Shown: in pieces, positions 1 to 6,872 of the stretch | How positions within the stretch are numbered: position 1 is the stretch's first letter | How the letters are laid out: every line of letters starts with the position of its first letter | Source: Neisseria shayeganii 871 | GTDB lineage: Bacteria; Pseudomonadota; Gammaproteobacteria; Burkholderiales; Neisseriaceae | Assembly: GCF_000226875.1 (NCBI RefSeq) | Contig: NZ_JH164926.1 | Span: 1,686,278 to 1,708,399 of the forward strand | Direction: 5' to 3' | Length of the DNA stretch: 22,122 nt | Notes under the pieces: generated by a model | The model's database searches: none | What the model saw: only the letters and a program-made list of their open reading frames with translations | Told to the model about the DNA's origin: nothing | Made by a program: the position numbers and the translations under genes

Positions 1-1
1 G

Positions 2-310
2 ACTGCCGATGCAAGCCTTTTCTACGGCACAAACCCACCAAATCAGCAAACAACTGAAAACAATCGACTTAAAATTTTCTTCAAATCCGTTATCCCGCCG
101 GAGCGACTCTCTCTCAAGCATGTCGTCAATGAACCTTATGGCAGTATTTGGGATCAAAACCCTCCTGTCTGCGGGGCGGATATGCTCGCAAGATGTCTAA
201 TCTTGCTGCGCTGGCTGGTTTGGCTCGCGCAGCGTGTCAAACCGCCCTCTTCGAGCGAGCTTGGCATGCCTAGTTTTTGCCACCCCAAACCGCTTCGCAA
301 GAAACTTTGA
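2..310 (+). CDS. Unrecognised open frame, partial at left window edge
   Basis: The second frame is open from the first base to a TGA at 308-310, about 102 codons with no internal stop. The translation begins with residues TADASLFYGTNPPN and holds a hydrophobic stretch, LARCLILLRWLVWLAQ, near the end. I recognise no family. The stretch is less GC-rich than its neighbours. Another frame (9-200) is also open, so the open length alone is weak evidence. It could be the C-terminal end of a gene starting left of the window, or non-coding sequence. No ribosome binding site or start can be judged because the 5' end is missing. Confidence 0.25.
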   Translation, partial: TADASLFYGTNPPNQQTTENNRLKIFFKSVIPPERLSLKHVVNEPYGSIWDQNPPVCGADMLARCLILLRWLVWLAQRVKPPSSSELGMPSFCHPKPLRKKL

Positions 311-342
311 ACCGGCTCTCAGATCTACACAAACTGCCTCAT

Positions 343-374
343 AAAAACAGGCCGCTGTACACTACAGCGGCCTG
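343..374 (-). terminator. Rho-independent terminator of ppsA
   Basis: There is a perfect 12 bp stem (348-359 with 363-374) and a 3-base loop. On the minus strand it is followed directly by five T residues (complement of 343-347). It lies 14 bp past the ppsA stop codon, in the right orientation. Confidence 0.9.
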
Positions 375-387
375 CAAAATACCCGGT

Positions 388-2775
388 TTACTGTTTCAGC
401 TCTTTGGCCAGATACAGCCAGGTTTCGATGACGGTATCGGGATTGAGGGAAATGGTTTCAATGCCCTCTTCTACCAACCATTTGGCGAAATCCGGATGAT
501 CGGACGGGCCTTGACCGCAAATACCCACGTATTTATTCAGCTTGCGGCAGGCTTGAATCGCCAAATGCAGCATCACTTTGACTGCCGGGTCGCGCTCGTC
601 GAATGTGCCGGCAATCGGGCCGCCGCTGTCGCGATCCACGCCCAAGGTCAGCTGGGTCATGTCGTTGGAACCGATGGAGAAGCCGTCGAAATATTTCAGG
701 AACTGCTCGGCCAACACGGCATTGGTGGGCAGTTCGCACATCATGATCAGGCGCAAACCGTTTTGGCCGCGCTCCAAGCCGTTTTCCTTCAAGGCTTTGA
801 TCACCGCTTCCGCTTCATGCAGGGTACGCACAAACGGAATCATGATTTCCACATTGGTGAGGCCCATTTCATCGCGCACACGCTTCAGCGCACGGCACTC
901 CAAGGCGAAGCAATCTTTAAAATCCTCAGACACATAGCGGGCGGCGCCGCGGAAGCCCAACATCGGGTTTTCTTCATGTGGCTCGTATAGATTGCCGCCG
1001 ATGAGATTGGCGTATTCGTTGGATTTGAAGTCGGACATCCGCACAATCACTTTTTTCGGATACACCGAAGCGGCCAAAGTGGACACGCCTTCGGCAATTT
1101 TATCGACGTAGAAATCCACCGGAGAAGCGTAACCGGCAATGCGGTCGGTGATCACGGCTTTCAACTCATTGTCTTGACGGTCGAATTCCAGCAAGGCTTT
1201 GGGGTGGATGCCGATCTGGCGGTTGATGATAAACTCCATACGGGCCAAACCGATGCCTTCGCTGGGCAGACTGGCGAAACCGAAAGCGAGTTCGGGGTTG
1301 CCCACGTTCATCATGATTTTGGCGGGCGCTTCGGGCATATTGTCCAAAGCCAGATCGATCACGTCCACTTTCAGCAGGCCGTCGTAAATCAGGCCGGTGT
1401 CGCCTTCCGCGCAAGACACGGTCACTTCCTGGCCGTCTTTCAACACCTCGGTGGCATTGCCGCAACCCACTACGGCCGGAATGCCCAATTCGCGGGCGAT
1501 AATGGCGGCGTGACAGGTACGGCCGCCGCGGTTGGTCACGATGGCGGAAGCGCGCTTCATCACCGGCTCCCAATCGGGGTCGGTCATGTCGGTTACCAGC
1601 ACATCGCCGGCCTGCACCTGATCCATTTCGGAAGCATCTTTAATCAGGCGCACTTTGCCTTGGCCGACTTTCTGGCCGATGGCGCGGCCTTCGCACAACA
1701 CTTCGGATTTGTTTTCAATCCGGTAACGGCGCAGGGTGCTGTTGCGGTCTTCCTGCGATTTCACGGTTTCGGGACGAGCCTGCAAAATATACAGCTTGCC
1801 GTCCACACCGTCGCGGCCCCACTCCACGTCCATCGGGCGGCCGTAGTGTTCTTCAATGATCAGCGCATACTTGGCCAATTCGGTGATTTCTTCATCGCTA
1901 ATCGAGAAGCGCTTGCGCTCGGCTTCGTCCACATCCACCACCTGAACCGACTTGCCGGCCTCGGCGGTATCGGTGAACGTCATTTTGATCAGTTTGGAAC
2001 CCATGGTTTTGCGCAAAATGGCCGGGCGGCCGGCGCGCAAAGTGGGCTTGTGCACATAAAATTCGTCGGGATTCACCGCGCCCTGCACCACGGTTTCGCC
2101 CAAGCCGTAAGAAGCGGTCACGAAAACCACTTGGTCGAAACCGGATTCGGTGTCCATGGTAAACATCACGCCGGCTGCGCCGCTGTCGGAGCGCACCATG
2201 CGCTGCACGCCGGCAGACAAGGCCACCACATCGTGGGCGAAGCCTTTGTGTACGCGATAGGAAATGGCGCGGTCGTTATACAGCGAAGCGAACACATGCT
2301 TCATGGCCGCCTTCACGTTTTCCAAACCGTTGATATTGAGGAAAGTTTCCTGCTGGCCGGCAAAAGAGGCATCGGGCAGGTCTTCGGCGGTGGCGGAAGA
2401 GCGGACCGCCACGGAAATTTGGTCGGTGCCGGCATCGGCCACCATTTTTTCCCAGGCTACCTGAATATCGGCATCCAAATCGGCGGGGAACGGGGTATCC
2501 AAAATCCATTGGCGGATTTCTTTGCCCACGCGGGCCAACTCGGTGACGTCTTCTACATCCAATGCGGCCAGCACGGCAGAAATGCGCTCGCCCAAGCCCT
2601 CGTGGGCCAAAAATTTGCGGTAGGCATCGGCGGTGGTGGCAAAGCCGCCCGGCACGCGCACCCCTTTTTCGGTGAGCTGACTGATCATTTCGCCCAAAGA
2701 GGCATTTTTGCCGCCAACGCTTTCCACGTCGGTCATGCGCAGGTTTTCAAACCAAATTACATTATTACCGGCCAT
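388..2775 (-). CDS. ppsA: Phosphoenolpyruvate synthase
   Basis: The 795-residue protein has nearly the length of the E. coli enzyme (792). It converts pyruvate, ATP and water to phosphoenolpyruvate, AMP and phosphate in the cytoplasm, allowing gluconeogenesis from pyruvate or lactate. The order is an N-terminal ATP-grasp nucleotide-binding domain (ESVGGKNASLGEM near residues 18-30), a central swivelling domain with the phosphohistidine motif GGRTCHAAIIARELGIP near residue 420, and a C-terminal TIM-barrel pyruvate domain ending in GICGQGPSDHPDFAKWL. The start is an ATG with a GGAA ribosome-binding element about 9 bases upstream. It is transcribed away from ppsR, whose product is known in this family to inactivate and reactivate PpsA by phosphorylation. 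Its own promoter and terminator are visible, so it is probably monocistronic. Confidence 0.97.
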   Translation of the reverse strand: MAGNNVIWFENLRMTDVESVGGKNASLGEMISQLTEKGVRVPGGFATTADAYRKFLAHEGLGERISAVLAALDVEDVTELARVGKEIRQWILDTPFPADLDADIQVAWEKMVADAGTDQISVAVRSSATAEDLPDASFAGQQETFLNINGLENVKAAMKHVFASLYNDRAISYRVHKGFAHDVVALSAGVQRMVRSDSGAAGVMFTMDTESGFDQVVFVTASYGLGETVVQGAVNPDEFYVHKPTLRAGRPAILRKTMGSKLIKMTFTDTAEAGKSVQVVDVDEAERKRFSISDEEITELAKYALIIEEHYGRPMDVEWGRDGVDGKLYILQARPETVKSQEDRNSTLRRYRIENKSEVLCEGRAIGQKVGQGKVRLIKDASEMDQVQAGDVLVTDMTDPDWEPVMKRASAIVTNRGGRTCHAAIIARELGIPAVVGCGNATEVLKDGQEVTVSCAEGDTGLIYDGLLKVDVIDLALDNMPEAPAKIMMNVGNPELAFGFASLPSEGIGLARMEFIINRQIGIHPKALLEFDRQDNELKAVITDRIAGYASPVDFYVDKIAEGVSTLAASVYPKKVIVRMSDFKSNEYANLIGGNLYEPHEENPMLGFRGAARYVSEDFKDCFALECRALKRVRDEMGLTNVEIMIPFVRTLHEAEAVIKALKENGLERGQNGLRLIMMCELPTNAVLAEQFLKYFDGFSIGSNDMTQLTLGVDRDSGGPIAGTFDERDPAVKVMLHLAIQACRKLNKYVGICGQGPSDHPDFAKWLVEEGIETISLNPDTVIETWLYLAKELKQ

Positions 2776-2796
2776 TGCTTGTGTTCCGTTTGTTTA

Positions 2797-2818
2797 GGAT
2801 GCCGGTTCGGCGGCATCC
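2797..2818 (-). promoter_or_regulatory. Hairpin in the ppsA 5' leader
   Basis: A perfect 8 bp stem (2797-2804 with 2811-2818) with a 6-base loop lies between the predicted ppsA transcription start and its ribosome binding site. No T-run follows on the minus strand, so it is not a classical terminator. It may stabilise the mRNA or affect translation; no function can be assigned. Confidence 0.45.
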
Positions 2819-2860
2819 GCAGGTTGAAAAGGGAAAATCCAAGTAAAGAAAAGCGGCGTT

Positions 2861-2889
2861 ATTCTAACGGTTGGGATACTTTCTGTCAT
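2861..2889 (-). promoter_or_regulatory. Sigma70-type promoter of ppsA
   Basis: On the minus strand ATGACA (2889-2884) and TAGAAT (2866-2861) are separated by 17 bp, each with one mismatch to consensus. The hexamer is followed by AACGCCGC, a GC-rich context shared with other promoters in this window. It gives a leader of roughly 80 bases. The rest of the 363 bp between ppsA and ppsR (2776-3138) shows only the leader hairpin, the ppsR promoter and short imperfect inverted repeats around 3025-3085. Confidence 0.7.
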
Positions 2890-3092
2890 GCCCTTTTCAA
2901 CGCCGATTCGCCCAAGCGAACATTCAAGTATCCACTCTATCACCATGATTCCCAAAACAATTTATAGAGAGCATTAACCAAACACCGCAACTTAAGCAAA
3001 GAAAACAGACACTTCTTGCACTCTCTTTTGCTGCACAGCAACAAAAGCCGGCTCCGGGCAAAAAACCGGCAAGGGCAAGCCGGCGCACACAA

Positions 3093-3101
3093 TGCTAAAA
3101 T
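3093..3101 (+). promoter_or_regulatory. Extended -10 promoter of ppsR
   Basis: TG-C-TAAAAT forms an extended -10 element without a good -35 box. The sequence TAAAATGCCCGCTTT recurs exactly upstream of yaaA (14748 onward), which supports a shared promoter type. The leader to the ppsR ATG would be about 30 bases. Confidence 0.55.
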
Positions 3102-3115
3102 GCCCGCTTTCCATC

Positions 3116-3132
3116 GGGCTACCTGAAAGGAA
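3116..3132 (+). promoter_or_regulatory. DUS-like site fused to the ppsR ribosome binding site
   Basis: GGGCTACCTGAA (11 of 12 bases of the uptake sequence) runs directly into AAAGGAA, a good Shine-Dalgarno element placed 6 bases before the ppsR ATG at 3139. The last bases of the uptake sequence form the start of the ribosome binding site. Confidence 0.65.
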
Positions 3133-3138
3133 CACACC

Positions 3139-3960
3139 ATGCCCAACTGCCGCCACGCCATCTTCATTTCCGACCGCACCGGCCTCACCGCCGAAGGCAT
3201 GGGCGACGCCCTGCTCAACCAATTCGACGGCATCGAATTCAAACGCCTCACCTACCGCTTCATCGACAGCTCCGAAAAAGCCGAAAAAGCAGTGGAAGAG
3301 ATCAACCGCATCGCCGCCGAATGCAATCTGCGCCCCATTATTTTCACCAGCATTGTGGACGAAAACATCCGCAACATCGTGAAAAAAAGCGCCGGCCTGC
3401 ACCTGAGCTTTTACGACGCCTTCATCAACCAGCTGGAAATCGAACTCAATGTGGCCGCCAACCACCAAGTCGGCCGCACCCACGGCATTCAAGACACCGA
3501 GCGCTACGATGCGCGCATGGAAGCGGTTAATTTTTCGCTCAACCACGACGACGGCGTGTCCGCCAAAGACCTCGCCCATGCCGACGTGATTCTGATGGGC
3601 GTCTCCCGCAGCGGCAAAACCCCCACCTGCCTCTATCTGGCCCTGCAATACGGCATCCGCGCCGCCAACTACCCGCTCACGCCCGACGATTTGGCGGTCA
3701 CCGATCTGCCCAAAATGCTCAAGCCGTTTAAAAACAAAATCTACGGCCTCACCATCGACCCCGCCCGCCTGCACCACATCCGTACCGAGCGGCGTCCCGA
3801 TTCCAAATACGCCAGCGTGGAAAACTGCCGCAGCGAAGTAAACGAAGCCGAATCCATGTTCCGCCAGCACGGCATTCCGTTTACCAGCACCACCCACAAA
3901 TCGGTGGAAGAGCTGGCCGCCAGCATCATGCTGGCCTGCAAACTGCAACGCCGCTTTTAA
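3139..3960 (+). CDS. ppsR: PEP synthase regulatory protein (kinase/pyrophosphorylase)
   Basis: The 273-residue protein belongs to the DUF299/PSRP family. Family members carry out ADP-dependent phosphorylation of a threonine in PEP synthase, which inactivates it, and the phosphate-dependent reversal. The P-loop GVSRSGKTPT is at about residues 154-163, and the N-terminal segment HAIFISDRTGLTAEGMG is typical of the family. The start is supported by the GGAA element 6 bases upstream. The gene is divergent from ppsA, its expected substrate gene, an arrangement common in proteobacteria and strong context for the function. It converges with prmB; the intergenic space holds a DUS hairpin terminator and an inserted repeat element. 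Confidence 0.96.
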   Translation: MPNCRHAIFISDRTGLTAEGMGDALLNQFDGIEFKRLTYRFIDSSEKAEKAVEEINRIAAECNLRPIIFTSIVDENIRNIVKKSAGLHLSFYDAFINQLEIELNVAANHQVGRTHGIQDTERYDARMEAVNFSLNHDDGVSAKDLAHADVILMGVSRSGKTPTCLYLALQYGIRAANYPLTPDDLAVTDLPKMLKPFKNKIYGLTIDPARLHHIRTERRPDSKYASVENCRSEVNEAESMFRQHGIPFTSTTHKSVEELAASIMLACKLQRRF

Positions 3961-3986
3961 TTGACCGCACCATCCGCAAACGATAA

Positions 3987-4015
3987 AGGCTACCTGAAAC
4001 GCTTTCAGGTAGCCT
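3987..4015. terminator. Inverted DUS pair forming a terminator between ppsR and prmB
   Basis: Two uptake sequences in opposite orientation form a perfect 13 bp stem (3987-3999 with 4003-4015) with loop CGC. Before insertion of the element at 4016 the right arm would have been followed by T-rich sequence (TTGGTTTGCTT, now at 4164). It most likely terminated both convergent genes; now it serves mainly ppsR. Confidence 0.75.
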
Positions 4016-4158
4016 GAGACCTTTGCAAAACCCTCAGATGTGGATGCAGTTCAAGGCGTAGCAGCACAGCGAGTGCAGACATATCATATAGATAGGCAAG
4101 CGAGCGAGCAGCGCACAACGCAGAAATGCGCCGCAGATGGGGGTTTTGCAAAGGTCTC
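4016..4158 (+). mobile_element. MITE-like element copy 1 (143 bp) inserted at a DUS
   Basis: The termini are inverted repeats of about 18 bp, GAGACCTTTGCAAAACCC on the left and its complement on the right. A direct repeat AGCCT flanks it (4011-4015 and 4159-4163). The left AGCCT is the end of a DUS. There is no transposase and no convincing coding sequence inside. It is the same length as copy 3 and in opposite orientation to it. The terminal sequence recalls IS5-family elements of Neisseria, but that is from memory and unverified. Confidence 0.85.
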
Positions 4159-4205
4159 AGCCTTTGGTTTGCTTGTGTCGTGTTTAAGAAATCAGCACAA
4201 CCCCA

Positions 4206-5108
4206 TCAAGGCTTTTCGCCCAGCAGTTCTTCTCGCGTCAGCAAAAACACAAAACCGTCGCCGCCGGAGGTGTCCAGCCAAGTGAAAGGCAGCTCGGGAT
4301 AAGCGGCCTCCAACACCTCGCGGTTGTGGCCGATTTCCACCAGCAGCACGCCGCGCGGATTGAGGTATTTGGCTGCGCACAGCAGAATTTGGCGGGTGGC
4401 GTCCAAGCCGTCCTCGCCGCTGCCCAACGACAGCTCCGGCTCGTGCAGGTATTCCTCGGGCAAGGCCGCCACGCTGTCGGCATCCACATAAGGCGGATTG
4501 GACACAATCAGGTCGTAAGTGCCTTCTAGGCCCTCGAACAAATCGGTGTGGATCAGCTGGATGCGCTCTGCCAAACCGTAGTTTTCCACATTGACGGCGG
4601 CCACTTCCAAAGCATCCAGGCTGATGTCCACCGCGTCGATTTCGGCATCGGGATAATGGTGCGCCATCTGCACCGCCAGACAGCCGCTGCCGGTGCACAA
4701 GTCCAGCGCGCGGTGCACCAACTCCTCATGCTCGATCCACGGCCGCAGCGGCTCGCCGAGCAGCTCGTAAATAAAGGAGCGCGGCACAATCACCCGTTCG
4801 TCCACATAAAAATCGAAATCGCCCTGCCAAGCCTGATGGGTCAGGTAGGCCACCGGTACGCGCTCTTCCACCCGCCGCTGCGCCAAGGCCAGCACGGCAT
4901 CGATTTCCTGCGGCAGCAGCACGGCATCGAGATAAGGATCGAGTTCGTCCAAAGGCAGGCAGAGAGTGTGCAGAATCAGATAGGCGGCTTCGTCGTGCGC
5001 ATTGTCGCTGCCGTGGCCGAACACCAGCCCGGCTTCGTTGAAACGACTGACGCAGAAGCGCAGCAGATCGCGCACGGTTTTGAGGTGGGAAGAAGCGGAA
5101 GCAAACAT
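4206..5108 (-). CDS. prmB: Ribosomal protein L3 glutamine N5-methyltransferase
   Basis: The 300-residue protein is a class I S-adenosylmethionine methyltransferase of the HemK/PrmB group, which methylates a glutamine of 50S protein L3. The SAM-binding motif ALDLCTGSGCLAVQMA lies near residues 134-149, the acidic strand-2 residue is in AVDIS, and the catalytic motif NPPY is near residue 209 (VSNPPYVDADS). The N-terminal helical domain is typical of PrmB, as is VPVAYLTHQAWQGDFDFYVD. PrmC, the release-factor paralogue, is the alternative, but the CTGSGC and N-terminal sequence favour PrmB. The ribosome binding site is weak. It is downstream of pepD on the same strand with 87 bp between, containing one DUS, so co-transcription is possible. 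Confidence 0.93.
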   Translation of the reverse strand: MFASASSHLKTVRDLLRFCVSRFNEAGLVFGHGSDNAHDEAAYLILHTLCLPLDELDPYLDAVLLPQEIDAVLALAQRRVEERVPVAYLTHQAWQGDFDFYVDERVIVPRSFIYELLGEPLRPWIEHEELVHRALDLCTGSGCLAVQMAHHYPDAEIDAVDISLDALEVAAVNVENYGLAERIQLIHTDLFEGLEGTYDLIVSNPPYVDADSVAALPEEYLHEPELSLGSGEDGLDATRQILLCAAKYLNPRGVLLVEIGHNREVLEAAYPELPFTWLDTSGGDGFVFLLTREELLGEKP

Positions 5109-5174
5109 CGGTGTGGTTCTTTCAATCGAGATGAGGGGCGGCCAAACGGCAAAAGGATACGGCAGCGGGCTGCT

Positions 5175-5186
5175 TTCAGGTAGCCT
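5175..5186 (-). repeat. DNA uptake sequence between prmB and pepD
   Basis: This is an exact AGGCTACCTGAA on the minus strand. Its flank (TTTCAGG-TAG-CCTGAAA) makes a 7 bp dyad, so a single site can also fold into a short hairpin. Confidence 0.85.
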
Positions 5187-5195
5187 GAAATGTGG

Positions 5196-6641
5196 TTAGG
5201 GCGTCTGCTTCAGCAAGGCCAGCAAAATCTGCCAACAGTCGGCCACGCTGTCGATGTGCAGCCGCTCGCGCGGGGTGTGCGCGTCTTCGATGGTGGGGCC
5301 GAAGGAAACCATTTCCACCTGCGGCAGACGCTCGCTCATCAGCCCGCACTCCAAGCCGGCATGAATCACTTCCACTTTCGGCTCGCAGCCGAAATGCGCG
5401 CGGAACACGTCTTGGGTGGCGGCAAACAAACGGGACGTGGCGTCCGGCGTCCATGCCGGATAATCTTCCGCCAACACCAGCTTGGCACCTGCCAAATCGG
5501 CCACCGAAGCCAAACGGCGGCTGAGCGCGTCTTTCGGGCTTTCCAAGAGCGAGCGCATCAGCAGGCAGAGATGCAGCTGCCCGGCATCGCTCTGCGCCAC
5601 ACTAAAGCAGAGCGACGTTTCCACGATGCCGGGAAAATCGTCGCTCCAACGCAGCACGCCGTCGGGCAGCACACACAGCAAGGCCACCGCGCGGCGGCTG
5701 TCTTCGGCGCAGAACGCCCGGCCGTCATGCGCCACCGCTTCGGCGCAGATAAACAATTGCGCGGCATGGCTGCCCAACTCGTTACGGGCGGCGTTTTCCG
5801 CCTCCTGCAACAGCGCCGCCAAAGCCGCACCCTGTCCGGCGGGCAACACGATTTCCGCCACCGCTTCGCGCGGAATCACATTGCGCAACCGCCCGCCCTG
5901 AAATGCTGCCAAATGCCAACCGGGGCTACCTGAAAGCCGGTGCAGCGTATCGGCCAGCAAAGTGATGGCATTGCCGCGCCCGCGGTGGATGTCGATGCCG
6001 GAATGGCCGCCGCGCAAACCGCCCACGGTAATGCGCCAGCGCTCGCCCGCCACCGCTTCCTGCCGCAGCGGCAGCGTGATTTCCGCATCGCGCCCGCCGG
6101 CACAGCCCAGATAAATGCTGCCGTTTTCTTCGGTGTCCAGATTGAGCAGATAACGGCCGTTGAGCCAATCGCCGCGTACACCGCGCACGCCGCCCATGCC
6201 GATTTCCTCCTCCACCGTGAGCAACACTTCCAGCGGCGGATGCTCGATGTCGTCGGCAAACAGCACCGCCAAAGCCATGGCGGCGCCGATGCCGTTGTCT
6301 GCGCCCAAAGTGGTGTGGTCGGCATACACCCAACCGTCACGAATCTGCGGACGGATGGGGTCGCGCACAAAATCGTGCGCCGATTCGGGCGTTTTCTGCG
6401 CCACCATATCGATGTGCGCCTGCAAAATCACGCCGGCTTTCTCCGCCATGCCCGCACCGTGTGCCGGTTTGGACACATAAAGATTGCCGGTTTCGTCTTG
6501 GCGCACCGACAAGCCTTTTTCCTGTGCACGCCGGCTAATAAACGCCGCCAACTCGGCTTCGTGGTAAGTGGGGTGCGGAATGGCGCAGATGTCGGCAAAC
6601 CAGTGCCAAACAGATGTCGGATTCAGGGCGCGGATGGGCAT
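5196..6641 (-). CDS. pepD: Cytosolic non-specific dipeptidase (aminoacyl-histidine dipeptidase, M20C)
   Basis: The 481-residue protein compares with 485 for E. coli PepD. It hydrolyses a broad range of dipeptides, including Xaa-His, using two zinc ions. Visible metal and catalytic residues are His76 and Asp78 in QAHIDMVAQK, Asp115 in TLGADNGIG and the glutamates near 144-146 in TVEEEIGMGG. These match the family order of a split catalytic domain around a dimerisation lid. The start is an ATG with AAGGAA about 6 bases upstream (6648-6653). An 11 of 12 DUS lies inside the gene at 5924-5935. It diverges from pgk; a sigma70-like promoter is visible upstream. Confidence 0.95.
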   Translation of the reverse strand: MPIRALNPTSVWHWFADICAIPHPTYHEAELAAFISRRAQEKGLSVRQDETGNLYVSKPAHGAGMAEKAGVILQAHIDMVAQKTPESAHDFVRDPIRPQIRDGWVYADHTTLGADNGIGAAMALAVLFADDIEHPPLEVLLTVEEEIGMGGVRGVRGDWLNGRYLLNLDTEENGSIYLGCAGGRDAEITLPLRQEAVAGERWRITVGGLRGGHSGIDIHRGRGNAITLLADTLHRLSGSPGWHLAAFQGGRLRNVIPREAVAEIVLPAGQGAALAALLQEAENAARNELGSHAAQLFICAEAVAHDGRAFCAEDSRRAVALLCVLPDGVLRWSDDFPGIVETSLCFSVAQSDAGQLHLCLLMRSLLESPKDALSRRLASVADLAGAKLVLAEDYPAWTPDATSRLFAATQDVFRAHFGCEPKVEVIHAGLECGLMSERLPQVEMVSFGPTIEDAHTPRERLHIDSVADCWQILLALLKQTP

Positions 6642-6678
6642 ACGGTGTTCCTTCGGCGGAAATACGGGAAAGCCGCGC

Positions 6679-6708
6679 AGTATAGTCGGACGCCGCCGCC
6701 GCTGTCGA
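6679..6708 (-). promoter_or_regulatory. Sigma70-type promoter of pepD
   Basis: On the minus strand TCGACA (6708-6703) and TATACT (6684-6679) are separated by 18 bp, each near consensus, and the hexamer is followed by GCGCGGC. The leader would be about 30 bases and includes the AAGGAA ribosome binding element. Confidence 0.65.
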
Positions 6709-6735
6709 TAGCCCGCCCCGCCACCAACTTGCCCC

Positions 6736-6793
6736 AGGCTACCTGAAAACGAAAGACAGACGCGCCCGCGCGAGCAATACTTTCAGGTAGCCT
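6736..6793. repeat. Inverted DUS pair in the pepD-pgk promoter region
   Basis: There is one exact DUS on the plus strand (6736-6747) and one on the minus strand (6782-6793). They lie between two divergent promoters and are separated by 34 bp. The long spacing and absence of a T-run argue against a terminator. A similar wide pair lies between clpB and yaaA. Confidence 0.7.
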
Positions 6794-6803
6794 GCCGCCC
6801 CGT

Positions 6804-6832
6804 TTGCCCGGAAACTTTGTTTATAAGATAAT
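6804..6832 (+). promoter_or_regulatory. Sigma70-type promoter of pgk
   Basis: TTGCCC (6804-6809) and GATAAT (6827-6832) are 17 bp apart, followed by GCGCGCCG. The leader to the ATG at 6873 is about 34 bases. Confidence 0.65.
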
Positions 6833-6872
6833 GCGCGCCGTTTCAAACCACTCCGACAAAAAGAGCAAGCAA

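Noticed and set aside
1174..2967. 597-codon open frame on the plus strand opposite ppsA
   Set aside because: It lies antisense to a full-length, clearly recognised ppsA, has histidine- and glycine-rich composition typical of a shadow of GC-rich codons, and runs on through the ppsA promoter region.
2992..3948. 318-codon open frame opposite ppsR
   Set aside because: Antisense shadow of the recognised ppsR gene with repetitive GGV/AGG composition; no family resemblance or ribosome binding site.
3987..4015. Regularly spaced repeats suggesting a CRISPR array
   Set aside because: The repeated units are 12-mer uptake sequences scattered in both orientations with no regular spacing and no cas genes.
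4016..4158. Correia-type repeat of Neisseria
   Set aside because: The size is similar, but the ends GAGACCTTTGCAAAA differ from the Correia terminal TATAGTGGATTAAA-type sequence and the duplication is 5 bp, not TA.
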